64,000 bases of DNA, taken from Acidobacteriota bacterium (GTDB lineage: Bacteria; Acidobacteriota; Terriglobia; Bryobacterales; UBA6623). Below, piece by piece: positions 27,652 through 36,359 of this stretch. Location: NCBI GenBank assembly GCA_016125275.1, contig WGMB01000003.1, positions 124,001 through 188,000 on the forward strand. Reading direction: 5' to 3'. The notes beneath the pieces were generated by a model that ran no database searches, had not been told where the DNA came from, and saw only the letters and a program-made list of their open reading frames with translations. The translations under genes and the position numbers were made by a program. The stretch's first letter is position 1, and every line of letters begins with the position of its first letter.

Positions 27652-28836
27652 TCAGCGCAGCCCCGCGGCGGCCTCGAAGCGGTCGGTAACGCTCTCCCAA
27701 GAGAAGCTCTCCCGAACCATCTCCAAGCCCGCCTGCGCCACGCTTTGGCGCGTCTTCGCGTCGTCGAGCAGTTCCAGGCACTGTCGTGCGAAGTCCTCCG
27801 GCTCGTCGGCGATGCGGATGTCGTGCGGCGGGTGGATCTCCAGCCCCTCGGCGCCGATCGTCGTGGAGACGCAGGCCAAACCGGCCGCCATCGACTCGTA
27901 GATCTTCAGCCGCGTGCCGCCTCCCACGCGCAGCGGCACGATCGAAACCTGGGAGCCCCACAGATACGGCCGCACGTCGTCGACCGTGCCGGTCACGACG
28001 ATGCGGGAGTCCAGTCGAGAGAGCTCGACGATCGCGTTGGAAGGGCGGCGGCCGACGATGGCCAGGGTCGTCTCCGGACGGCGCTCTACGATGAGCGGCC
28101 AGATCTCCTTGTAGAAATGCTGCACGCCGTCGATGTTGGGCATCCAATCCATCGACCCCAGGAAGATCAGGTCAGCTACGGGCTCTGCCGGCTGTGGCGC
28201 AAAGACCTCTGTGTCGACCCCGGTAGGCACGGCCGGCACACTTTCCAACCCAAACAAGCCCTGCATCGTCTTCGAATCCGATTCAGAGACAGCGATCACT
28301 CGACGAACCGACTGGCAAACCTTTCGCTCGTAGCGCTCCATCCGCTCGGCCTGCAGTCGGAAATACCAACGGCGCGCCAAGCCGCGAGCCACTTCGGCGT
28401 GACGCCTCCAGATCATCGTCTCCACGTTGTGCTGGAACAAGATCACGTCGTCGAGCTGCTCGAAGCTGGGTGCGGACGCCAGGAAGTCGCAGAACACGGC
28501 GTCGTAGCCCTCCCGCGCCCGCAACTCGGAGACCTTCCGGCGCAGCGACGGAGGGTTCCAGCGCGAGATCGCCAAGGGCATCGAAGACACGGTCGCGCCG
28601 GCGGCTTGCAGCGCGAACGCGAGAGATGTCTTCGACGGAGCCTGATGCAACACCGGGAACGCCCGGCTGGAGTACTCGCCGGCGCGGGCGGGTCCCTCGT
28701 CACAGCCCGGCCAGGTCAGCGCCACGTAGTGCAGCTCGTGCCTGACGTGCAGCCGCTTGAGCGTCTCGAGCGTACGGATCTGCCCTCCGGCCGTGGTCGG
28801 ATGCAGAAAATCAGCCTTGACCCACAACAGCTTCAT
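27652..28836 (-). CDS. GT4-type glycosyltransferase, exopolysaccharide cluster type
   Basis: 394 residues from the ATG at 28836 (MKLLWVKADFLHPTTAGGQI). GT-B fold features: GGQIRTLETLKRL at the N-terminus, FQHNVETMIWRRH, VPTGVDTEVF, FLGSMDWMPNIDGV at the start of the C-terminal Rossmann domain and IYESMAAGLACV as the nucleotide-sugar region. It resembles the sugar transferases associated with EpsH/PEP-CTERM-type exopolysaccharide loci. The donor is unknown. Its start overlaps the asnB stop (ATGA), so the two are coupled. Confidence 0.85.
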   Translation of the reverse strand: MKLLWVKADFLHPTTAGGQIRTLETLKRLHVRHELHYVALTWPGCDEGPARAGEYSSRAFPVLHQAPSKTSLAFALQAAGATVSSMPLAISRWNPPSLRRKVSELRAREGYDAVFCDFLASAPSFEQLDDVILFQHNVETMIWRRHAEVARGLARRWYFRLQAERMERYERKVCQSVRRVIAVSESDSKTMQGLFGLESVPAVPTGVDTEVFAPQPAEPVADLIFLGSMDWMPNIDGVQHFYKEIWPLIVERRPETTLAIVGRRPSNAIVELSRLDSRIVVTGTVDDVRPYLWGSQVSIVPLRVGGGTRLKIYESMAAGLACVSTTIGAEGLEIHPPHDIRIADEPEDFARQCLELLDDAKTRQSVAQAGLEMVRESFSWESVTDRFEAAAGLR

Positions 28837-30770
28837 CGCGCGCTGACGGTCTGGCCCGCCAACTCTTCCCAAGCCACCGGACCGCGGCCTTGGAGGAAGA
28901 CTTCGCCCCAGATTTGGAGATTCAGCAACCGCCACAGACGATCGGTAGCGTCAATGGCGCCGCTGGATTGACCTTCGATCAACGCGTCGAGCATGGAACG
29001 GTCGAGCAATTCGGACAGCAAGCCATCTTTCTTGCGCAGAACGGCAAAAGCCGGCGCGGCGAAATCCTCCCGTAGCCAGCGCCGCAACGGCGTGGGGAAC
29101 CCCATCTTGGGCCGGTAGATGATGTCCCGCGGGATCAAGTCCTCGGCGACCTTCTTGAAGATGTACTTGCCCACGCCCTTGCGCAGCTTCATGTGGTCGG
29201 GCACGCCGGCGGCGAACTCCACGAAGGAGTGATCCAGGAACGGCACGCGGCTCTCGATCGACGCCGACATGCTCATCTGGTCCTGCTTCATGAGCAGTTC
29301 CACCAGATAGGTCTTCATGTCGCTGTAGAGCAACCGCGAAAGCGTGGGTTTGCCTTCGGTCGCCCGCCAGTGCTTGATGAACGAGTCGTACACCGGACCG
29401 CCGCCCCGCTCGCCGGCCTGGAGCAGAAGGGCCTGTTCCTGAGGCGAAAAGGCGCCGTGGAAGTTGTCGATGTAGAGCGACTCGAAGCCCAGCTCGCGGC
29501 CGAGGAAGGTGTGCTGCAGCTTGCGGCGCAGCGCGGCCTTCAGCAAAGGCGAAGTGCCAACGAAACGCCGGATGCCGCGTCGCATCGACGTCGGCAGCAG
29601 GCCGTACGGGCCGGCCATCTTCTCGTTGAGCAGGTAGAAGCGATAGCGCCCGTAGCCGGCAAAGAGCTCGTCGCTGCCCTCGCCGGTGAGCACCACGATC
29701 ACCTCTTCGCGAGCCAGCTTGGAGACGAAGTGCAGCGCCACGCTCGACGGCCACACGATGGGCTCGTCCTCATGCCAAACCAACTGCGGCAAAGCCTCAA
29801 AGAACTGTTCCCCGCTGACGGTGATCTCGCGGTGGTCGGTGCCGATCTCGCGGGCTACCTGCGCCGCGTAGGTCAGCTCGCTGTACTCCGCCTCCGCGTA
29901 GCCGACCGAGAACGTCTTGACGGGCTGATCGGTGAGGCTCTTGATCACGGCCGCGACCGAACCCGAATCAACGCCGCCGCTCAAGAACATGCCCAGCGGC
30001 ACGTCGGCCATCAGCCGTTGCCGCACGGACGTCTCGAAGCGCTCGCGGCAGTCCTCGATCCAGTCGGCCTCGCTGCGCAGATCGAAGCGATCCGGGACGG
30101 GAATATCCCAGTACGGTCGAATCTGCGGCTCGCCGGCAGGACCCAAGGTCAGGGTGTGCCCGGGCATCAGCTTGCGGACGCCGCCGAACAGCGTCCGGTC
30201 GTCGCTGGAAAACCCAAACGCCAAGTGCTCGGCCAACAAGTTCCGGTCGAAGCGGACGCCCACCGCCGGGTGCTCCAGAACGGCCTTGATCTCCGACCCG
30301 AAGACGAACGTCGAGCCGTCCCAGTAGTAGTAGAACGGCTTGATCCCCAGGCGATCCCGTGCGCAGAACAGCGTCCGCGTCTGGCGATCCCACAGGGCGA
30401 AGGCGAACATGCCCCGAAAGCTCTCCACACAAGCCCGCCCGTGTACCGCATAGGAGTGCAGGATCGTCTCGGTGTCGCAGCGGGTACGGTAGCGCCGGCC
30501 TGCCTGTTCCAGCGCCGGCCGGAGGTCGGCGTGATTGTAGATTTCGCCGTTGTAGACGACCTCGTAGCGGCCTTCGCCGTCGCCCATGGGCTGAGCGCCG
30601 GCGGCGATGTCGATGATGCTCAGGCGGCGGTGTCCGAGCGCCGCAGGGCCTTCGATCCAGGCGCCTTCGGCGTCGGGACCACGATGCGCGATCACGTCCG
30701 TCATACGCCGAAGAATCGCGGCGGCGGAGGGATCAGGTTCTCGGGTGACGAAACCGGCGATACCGCACAT
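28833..30770 (-). CDS. asnB: Glutamine-hydrolysing asparagine synthetase-type amidotransferase
   Basis: 645 residues. The start must be the ATG at 30770 because the protein then begins MCGIAGF, leaving Cys2 as the N-terminal nucleophile of the glutaminase domain (1-215, with RGPDAEG and YNGEIYNH). The synthetase domain carries the PPi loop FLSGGVDSGSVAA and GEGSDELFAGY. It converts aspartate plus glutamine to asparagine, but paralogues of this length next to exopolysaccharide glycosyltransferases often amidate uronic acids, which is plausible here. It is first in a four-gene minus-strand set: asnB, glycosyltransferase, kinase, regulator. Confidence 0.9.
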   Translation of the reverse strand: MCGIAGFVTREPDPSAAAILRRMTDVIAHRGPDAEGAWIEGPAALGHRRLSIIDIAAGAQPMGDGEGRYEVVYNGEIYNHADLRPALEQAGRRYRTRCDTETILHSYAVHGRACVESFRGMFAFALWDRQTRTLFCARDRLGIKPFYYYWDGSTFVFGSEIKAVLEHPAVGVRFDRNLLAEHLAFGFSSDDRTLFGGVRKLMPGHTLTLGPAGEPQIRPYWDIPVPDRFDLRSEADWIEDCRERFETSVRQRLMADVPLGMFLSGGVDSGSVAAVIKSLTDQPVKTFSVGYAEAEYSELTYAAQVAREIGTDHREITVSGEQFFEALPQLVWHEDEPIVWPSSVALHFVSKLAREEVIVVLTGEGSDELFAGYGRYRFYLLNEKMAGPYGLLPTSMRRGIRRFVGTSPLLKAALRRKLQHTFLGRELGFESLYIDNFHGAFSPQEQALLLQAGERGGGPVYDSFIKHWRATEGKPTLSRLLYSDMKTYLVELLMKQDQMSMSASIESRVPFLDHSFVEFAAGVPDHMKLRKGVGKYIFKKVAEDLIPRDIIYRPKMGFPTPLRRWLREDFAAPAFAVLRKKDGLLSELLDRSMLDALIEGQSSGAIDATDRLWRLLNLQIWGEVFLQGRGPVAWEELAGQTVSAR

Positions 30771-30872
30771 GGCAGCGGGCGCGGGGCGGGCGGGCGAGCC
30801 CCAATTCACAGAGTAGCATCGCCCAAGCGCTCCCCTTGCCTTCTCTCATCGGTCCGTTCGAGCCCGCCCGTG

Positions 30873-30901
30873 TTGATATTCGATCTTTCTTCGCCTAGAA
30901 T
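30873..30901 (+). promoter_or_regulatory. Sigma-70-type promoter of lexA
   Basis: TTGATA (30873-30878), a 17-base spacer and TAGAAT (30896-30901). AAGGAG follows at 30910-30915 and the ATG is at 30922, giving a short 5' leader. No obvious palindromic LexA operator could be fixed by eye. Confidence 0.75.
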
Positions 30902-30921
30902 AGACAGCGAAGGAGATCCCC

Positions 30922-31566
30922 ATGGCTCTGACGAAGCGGCAGCGCGAGGCCCTGGACTTCATCTCGCGCTTCCTGGCGGAGAACGAGTACAGTCCCAGCT
31001 TTGAAGAGATCGCCGAAGGCCTGGGCTTGGCTTCCATCGCCACGGTCCACAAGCACTTGACCTCGCTCGAGGCCAAGGGCTATCTGAAGCGCGGCTTCAA
31101 CCAGAGCAGGGCCCTGGAGCTCACCCCCCAGTACTTCCGCGAGCAGCGCATGTACCGCCGCGAATCCGAAGCCCGCAGGCCGATGCGGGTGGAGACGCCG
31201 CTGTTGGGCGTGATCGCCGCGGGCCGGCCGGTGGAGACCTTCGCCCACCCGGAAACGGTCTCTTTCCCCGAATTTTCGGGGAATCGGGACGTCTACGCGC
31301 TCGAAGTGCGCGGCGAATCGATGATTGAGGACCACATCGTGGAAGGCGACTACGTGCTGGTCGAACAGACCGACCGCGTGCGCGACGGTGAGATCGTGGT
31401 GGCCCTGGTCGAGGGCAGCGAAACGACCCTCAAGCGCATCTACCGCGAGGCCGGCGACATGGTGCGCCTGCAGCCCGCCAACCAGACCATGCAGCCGATT
31501 TTGGTGCCCGCGCGCGATGTGCAGATCCAGGGTCGCGTGCTGGCCGTGCATCGACGCTACGCTTGA
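30922..31566 (+). CDS. lexA: LexA repressor, SOS regulator
   Basis: 214 residues. It has an N-terminal winged helix-turn-helix (YSPSFEEIAEGLGLASIATV) that binds SOS operators, and a C-terminal S24 autoprotease. The cleavage bond Ala100-Gly101 is in GVIAAGRPVE. Catalytic Ser133 is in GESMIEDHI and Lys171 in ETTLKRIY. RecA-stimulated self-cleavage would derepress DNA repair genes. The start has a good Shine-Dalgarno and promoter. It is followed in the same direction by acpP and fabF after a 74-base gap carrying its own TAGAAT box, so it is probably a separate unit. Confidence 0.96.
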   Translation: MALTKRQREALDFISRFLAENEYSPSFEEIAEGLGLASIATVHKHLTSLEAKGYLKRGFNQSRALELTPQYFREQRMYRRESEARRPMRVETPLLGVIAAGRPVETFAHPETVSFPEFSGNRDVYALEVRGESMIEDHIVEGDYVLVEQTDRVRDGEIVVALVEGSETTLKRIYREAGDMVRLQPANQTMQPILVPARDVQIQGRVLAVHRRYA

Positions 31567-31640
31567 TGCGGGTCGCCCCCGGCTTGCAAGCCGCTCGAAC
31601 GCGCGGCTAGAATCAAACTTTGCCTGTTCCTGGAGGAGCA

Positions 31641-31898
31641 ATGGACGTCGAGCAGAAAGTCAAAGAGATCATCTGCGAGCAGTTGAGCGTCGAGGAGTCC
31701 GAGGTTGTACGCGAAGCGTCCTTCATCGAGACGCTGAACGCCGACTCGCTCGACATCGTCGAGTTGATCATGGCCTTTGAGGAGGCCTTCGAGATCGAGA
31801 TCCCGGACGATGACGCGGAGAAGATCCGCACCGTTGGGGATGCCGTGGACTACATCAACAAGCACGCCACCCTCAGCGACGACAAAGAGGACGAGTAA
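31641..31898 (+). CDS. acpP: Acyl carrier protein
   Basis: 85 residues, acidic, with the phosphopantetheine serine at position 36 in [10 protein letters not shown]. It carries growing acyl chains in type II fatty acid synthesis. The ATG at 31641 has GGAGGAG 2-8 bases upstream, and TAGAAT at about 31610 could be its -10. The slightly long acidic tail (DDKEDE) is ordinary. It is the first gene of an acpP-fabF-etfB-etfA run. Confidence 0.95.
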   Translation: MDVEQKVKEIICEQLSVEESEVVREASFIETLNADSLDIVELIMAFEEAFEIEIPDDDAEKIRTVGDAVDYINKHATLSDDKEDE

Positions 31899-31944
31899 CT
31901 AGACCCGCCCGGCCGTGGGTTCAGCCGGGCCAAGGAGCCGCGAG

Positions 31945-33186
31945 TTGCGAAGAGTCGTCGTCACGGGCGTCGGGATTACTTGTCCGGTCGGAATCGGAAC
32001 AGACGAGTGTTGGCGAAACTTATGTGACGGTCGAGGGGGAATCGGTCCGATTACCCTTTTTGACCCCACCGAGTTTGCCTGTAAAATTGCCGGCGAGGTC
32101 AACGGCTTCGAGCCGTTGGACTTCGTCGATAAGCGCGATGTCCGCAAGATGGGCCGCTTCATCTTTTTCGCACTCGCATCGAGTGAGTTCGCGATGAAGG
32201 CGAGCGGCTTTCAGGTGACTCCCGAGAACGCCGAGCGTCTCGGCGTGTACATCGGCAGCGGAATCGGCGGCTTCGACGTGATCGAACGCGAGCACTCGAA
32301 GCTGATCGAAGGCGGGCCGCGCAAAGTCTCTCCGTTCTTTATTCCGGCAACGATCGTCAATCTGGCCTCGGGCCACGTTTCGATCCGGTGGGGCGCGAAA
32401 GGTCCCAATTCAGCCACGGCCACAGCTTGCACGACGGGCGCCCACGCGGTGGGCGACTCGTTTCGGATCATCGCCCGCGGTGATGCGGACGCGATGCTGT
32501 GCGGCGGCGCGGAAGCGGCGATCACGCCGATGAGCATTGCCGGGTTCGGCAACATGAAGGCGCTGTCGAGGCGCAACGACGAGCCGGAGAAGGCCTGCCG
32601 TCCGTGGGACGTGGACCGCGACGGCTTTATCGTCGGCGAGGGCGCGGGCATTCTGATGCTCGAAGAGCTCGAGCACGCCAAGCGGCGCGGCGCTCCGATC
32701 GTGGCCGAGATCGTCGGCTACGGCATGAGCGGCGACGCGTTCCACATCACCTCGCCTTGCGAGGATGGCGACGGCGCGTTTCGCGTGATGCGCAACGCGC
32801 TGGCCGACGCGGGCGTGGAGCCGAAGGACGTGGGCTACATCAACGCGCACGGCACTTCGACGCCGCTGGGCGACCGCATCGAGTCGTTGGCGATTCGGCG
32901 GCTGTTCGGCGAGCACGCCGACAAGGTCGCCGTCAGCTCGACCAAGTCCATGACCGGTCACCTGCTCGGCGGCGCCGGCGGTCTCGAAGCGGGCATCACG
33001 GCTCTGGCCCTGCGCGACCAGATCGCTCCGCCGACCATCAACCTCGACAGCCCCGACGAGGGCTGCGACCTCGACTACGTGCCCCATCATTCGCGCCAGC
33101 TCGATACCGAGTACGCCTTGACGAACTCGTTCGGCTTCGGCGGAACCAACGGGGCGCTCTTGTTCAAGCGCTATCGCGAGGACTAG
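31945..33186 (+). CDS. fabF: Beta-ketoacyl-ACP synthase II
   Basis: 413 residues from a TTG start at 31945, which has AAGGAG 9 bases upstream and gives MRRVVVTGVGITCPVGIG, the usual FabF N-terminus; the in-frame GTG at 31915 would add ten non-conserved residues. The catalytic triad is visible: Cys162 in TATACTTGAH, His in NAHGTSTPLGD and His in KSMTGHLLGGAG. It condenses malonyl-ACP with acyl-ACP during chain elongation. It lies 46 bases after acpP and 3 bases before etfB. Confidence 0.95.
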   Translation: MRRVVVTGVGITCPVGIGTDECWRNLCDGRGGIGPITLFDPTEFACKIAGEVNGFEPLDFVDKRDVRKMGRFIFFALASSEFAMKASGFQVTPENAERLGVYIGSGIGGFDVIEREHSKLIEGGPRKVSPFFIPATIVNLASGHVSIRWGAKGPNSATATACTTGAHAVGDSFRIIARGDADAMLCGGAEAAITPMSIAGFGNMKALSRRNDEPEKACRPWDVDRDGFIVGEGAGILMLEELEHAKRRGAPIVAEIVGYGMSGDAFHITSPCEDGDGAFRVMRNALADAGVEPKDVGYINAHGTSTPLGDRIESLAIRRLFGEHADKVAVSSTKSMTGHLLGGAGGLEAGITALALRDQIAPPTINLDSPDEGCDLDYVPHHSRQLDTEYALTNSFGFGGTNGALLFKRYRED

Positions 33187-33189
33187 GCG

Positions 33190-33960
33190 ATGGACGTCGT
33201 CGTCTGTCTCAAACAGGTTCCGGCGCGGGACGCCGCCTTGCGGCTCAGCCCCGCCGGGAACTGGATCGAGACGTTCGACGCCTCGCCGGAGATGAACGAG
33301 CCGGACGCCTACGCGCTCGAAGAGGCTCTGCGCCTCAAGGAGCGCCACGGCGGCTCGGTCACAGCCTTCTCCGCTGGCCCTCCCGAGGCGGCTTCAGTCT
33401 TGCGCGAGGCATTGGCAAAAGGCGCCGACGCCGCTGTGCTGATCGAAGGCGAGGGGCTCGAGCAGGCCGACCCGTTGCGGACGGCGCGGCTGCTGGCGGC
33501 AGGGATCCGGCGCAAACCCTTTGATCTCGTCCTCACGGGCTTGCAGTCCGACGACGCGGGCTTCGGCCAGACCGGCGTGGTACTGGCGGAGTTGCTCGAC
33601 GTCCCGCACGCGGCCATCGTAGTCGAGATCGCGGCCGAAGGCGACCGATTGACCGTCAAGCAGGAGCTGGAAGCCGGCTGGTTTCAGAAGGTGGAGATGA
33701 CCGCGCCGGCGCTGCTGACAATCCAATCGGGCATCAACAAGGTCCGCTACGCGACATTGATGGGCATCAAGAAGGCGCGGACGAAACCGTTGGAGCGGAT
33801 TCCCGCCGCGGAGCTCGGAGTCAGCGTGGAGCCCGCCCAGAAGATCGCAAAGCTCTACGCCCCGCAGAAGTCCAAGCAAACCCAGATGCTGACCGGGTCA
33901 GCGAAAGAGCAGGCCGAGGCTCTCGTTGAAAAGTTGCGGTTCGAGGCGCGCGTGCTATGA
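33190..33960 (+). CDS. etfB: Electron transfer flavoprotein beta subunit
   Basis: 256 residues. Starts MDVVVCLKQVPARD, with the conserved NEPDAYALEEALRLKE adenine-binding segment, LVLTGLQSDDAGFGQTG and the family signature VEMTAPALLTIQSGINKVRYA. With EtfA it forms an FAD-containing electron carrier from acyl-CoA and other dehydrogenases to the quinone pool. The stop overlaps the etfA start by 4 bases. Confidence 0.95.
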   Translation: MDVVVCLKQVPARDAALRLSPAGNWIETFDASPEMNEPDAYALEEALRLKERHGGSVTAFSAGPPEAASVLREALAKGADAAVLIEGEGLEQADPLRTARLLAAGIRRKPFDLVLTGLQSDDAGFGQTGVVLAELLDVPHAAIVVEIAAEGDRLTVKQELEAGWFQKVEMTAPALLTIQSGINKVRYATLMGIKKARTKPLERIPAAELGVSVEPAQKIAKLYAPQKSKQTQMLTGSAKEQAEALVEKLRFEARVL

Positions 33961-34934
33961 GCGTCGTCGTCGTCATCGAGCTGCAGGACGGCGCCATCGT
34001 CCCCATGAGCTGGGAGGCGCTGGTCGCGGGCGGTACGGCCGCCGACGCCCTGGGCGAGTCGTTGATCGCCGTGGCCCTCGGCTCGGACCTAACGGCGATA
34101 GAAGCACAGCTGTCGGCCAAGCCGGTGAGCGAGGTCGTTCTGTTGGAGCATCCTCTGCTGGAGCGCTACACAGCCGACGGCTATGTGGCGGCGCTGGCCT
34201 CCGCCTTCGCCGAGCTCAAGCCGAAGCTGGCTCTCTTTCCGCATACCTATCAGGTCCGGGATTTCGGCCCCAAATTGGCGGCTCGGATGGGGCGCGCCTT
34301 TGTCAGCGACGCCGTCGGGCTTGGCGTGGAGGACGGCCGGCCGGTCTTCGTGCGGCAGATGTTTCAGGGCAAGTTTCAGGCCGACGTGACGGTGGAAGGC
34401 GAGGGGACGGTCTTCGCGTCCATCCAGTCCGGAAGCTTTCGGGCCGACGTCCTGGTCGACGGACCCGCTTCCCCCTTGCGGCGGCTCGACGTCGCATTGA
34501 GCGCGGATCAGATCCGGACAAAGCCGCTCGAGCGCTTCCGAGAGACGGCCGGCGCGGTGGATCTTTCTTCGGCTGAACGGATCGTCTCGGTGGGGCGCGG
34601 CATCAAGGACCCTGAGAATCTGCCGCTCGTCGAAAAGCTGGCCGCGGCGCTGGGAGCCGAGGTCGCCGCCTCGCGGCCGATCTGCGACAACGGTTGGCTG
34701 CCGCTCGAACGCCAAGTAGGCAGTTCCGGCCAGACGGTGGCGCCGAAACTCTACCTGGCCCTGGGAATCTCCGGCGCCATTCAGCACGTTGTCGGCATGA
34801 AGGGTTCGAAGACGATCGTAGCCGTCAACAAGGACGCCTCGGCGCCGATCTTCGAGATCGCGGACTACGGCATCGTCGGCGACCTGTTCGAGGTCGCGCC
34901 CGCCCTGATCGAAGCGCTCGAGAGGAGCTCCTAG
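33957..34934 (+). CDS. etfA: Electron transfer flavoprotein alpha subunit
   Basis: 325 residues. The C-terminal FAD-binding domain carries the signature LERQVGSSGQTVAPKLYLAL, GISGAIQHVVGM and NKDASAPIFEIADYGIVGDL. The N-terminal half (1-190) is the usual degenerate Rossmann domain. It is the partner of EtfB. Its stop overlaps the convergent cobQ stop by 4 bases at 34931-34934. Adjacency to acpP and fabF suggests coordination of fatty acid synthesis and oxidation, which is an inference. Confidence 0.95.
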   Translation: MSVVVVIELQDGAIVPMSWEALVAGGTAADALGESLIAVALGSDLTAIEAQLSAKPVSEVVLLEHPLLERYTADGYVAALASAFAELKPKLALFPHTYQVRDFGPKLAARMGRAFVSDAVGLGVEDGRPVFVRQMFQGKFQADVTVEGEGTVFASIQSGSFRADVLVDGPASPLRRLDVALSADQIRTKPLERFRETAGAVDLSSAERIVSVGRGIKDPENLPLVEKLAAALGAEVAASRPICDNGWLPLERQVGSSGQTVAPKLYLALGISGAIQHVVGMKGSKTIVAVNKDASAPIFEIADYGIVGDLFEVAPALIEALERSS

Positions 34935-36343
34935 CTCCGGCCCAGATAGAGCCGCTCGAACAAGCCCACGTCGACCGCGTTCTCGAACCAGTCCGCCAGC
35001 CTGTCGTACGATTCTTCCTTCGAGGCGACGGCGTCCGCCGTCAACCCGAGCCATTCCCGCAACACGTCCGGGGTCTCGAGGGCCCCGTGCAGATAGGTCC
35101 CGAGGCAGTTCCCCGCCCTCGCTCCCTCAGGCCGGCCGTCGGCGCTGCAGAGGGACTCGACCGGGCGGGTCGGCGAGGTCTGACCCATGTGGATCTCATA
35201 GGCGCCGAACGCCGCGCCGCCGTTCGTCACCCCTTGGACGACCTGGGTCACTTTCTCGACAGCCAACGTCGTTCGCACCGGCAACAGCCCCAAACCGTCG
35301 GCGCCGCCGCGGTCAGACTCCACGCCGTGAGGGTCCTTTACCCGCTCACCCAACATCTGATAGCCCCCGCAAACACCCAGAATGGTCGCGCCGGCGGCGT
35401 GACGGGCATGCACCCAGGCGTCAAGGCCTCTCGACCGCAACCAAGCCAGATCGCCGAGGGTGTTCTTCGTCCCGGGCAGAATCACCACATCGAACTCCTC
35501 GGCGACCGGCCGATCCACCCAGGCCGCGCCGGGCAACAGCCGGAAGTCGGTGAGGTTGGAGATGCGTGGAAACCGCAGAATGGCGACGCGACCGGCGGCT
35601 CCTCGACGCGCCGGCAGATCATCGAGCCGCACGCCGTCCTCTTCGTCCAGGTGGATGTCCTGAGCGTAGGGGAAGACGCCCAGACAGGGCTTCCGAGTCT
35701 TCTCCTCCAAGATGCGGACGCCGTCCTCGAACAACGTGGGGTCGCCGCGAAAGCGATTGACCGCGAACGAGCGCACCAAGCGGCGCTCGGACGGCTCCAG
35801 CAGGTCGATCGTGCCGTGAACCGCGGCGAAGACCCCGCCGCGGTCGATGTCGGCCACCAGCAGGACGGGAATGTCGTAGCGACCGGCAAAGCCCAGGTTG
35901 ACCAGATCCGTCCGCCGCAGATTGAGCTCCGCGATGCTCCCCGCGCCTTCGAGCACAACTACGTCGAATCGGGAGCGCAGCCGTTCGAATGACTGCGCGG
36001 CTTTGGCCAGGAGCTCGTCAAAGCGCTCGTAGTAAGCGCGCGCCCCCAGGTCTCGCCAGACCTTGCCCTGGACGACGACTTGGCTGGCAGCGTCCCCGGT
36101 CGGTTTGAGCAGAATCGGGTTCATATCCGGCTCGGGCTCCAGGCCGCAGGCTTCCGCCTGGGCGACCTGGGCCCGGCCGATCTCTCCTCCCGCCCGGCAA
36201 GGGTAGGAGTTGTTCGACATGTTCTGCGCCTTGAAAGGGGCGACGCGCATCCCCCGGCGATAGAGCCAACGGCAAATGGCCGCCGTCATCCAGCTCTTTC
36301 CGACGTGAGACGCCGCGCCGCCGACCATCAAGCACAAAGACAT
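34931..36343 (-). CDS. cobQ: Cobyric acid synthase, glutamine-hydrolysing
   Basis: 470 residues. The N-terminal P-loop-like domain (VGGAASHVGKSWMTAAICRW, FKAQNMSNNSYPC) and the C-terminal class I amidotransferase domain with nucleophile Cys in ILGVCGGYQMLG and His in GTYLHGALE are diagnostic. It amidates four side chains of adenosylcobyrinic a,c-diamide in cobalamin synthesis. It lies 16 bases downstream of the TonB receptor gene and is therefore likely under the same cobalamin riboswitch. Confidence 0.95.
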   Translation of the reverse strand: MSLCLMVGGAASHVGKSWMTAAICRWLYRRGMRVAPFKAQNMSNNSYPCRAGGEIGRAQVAQAEACGLEPEPDMNPILLKPTGDAASQVVVQGKVWRDLGARAYYERFDELLAKAAQSFERLRSRFDVVVLEGAGSIAELNLRRTDLVNLGFAGRYDIPVLLVADIDRGGVFAAVHGTIDLLEPSERRLVRSFAVNRFRGDPTLFEDGVRILEEKTRKPCLGVFPYAQDIHLDEEDGVRLDDLPARRGAAGRVAILRFPRISNLTDFRLLPGAAWVDRPVAEEFDVVILPGTKNTLGDLAWLRSRGLDAWVHARHAAGATILGVCGGYQMLGERVKDPHGVESDRGGADGLGLLPVRTTLAVEKVTQVVQGVTNGGAAFGAYEIHMGQTSPTRPVESLCSADGRPEGARAGNCLGTYLHGALETPDVLREWLGLTADAVASKEESYDRLADWFENAVDVGLFERLYLGRS

Positions 36344-36359
36344 GGCAGCCTGAGCGCCT

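Noticed and set aside
30841-30921. LexA operator upstream of lexA
   Set aside because: No convincing palindrome near the promoter; the operator type for this lineage could not be judged by eye.
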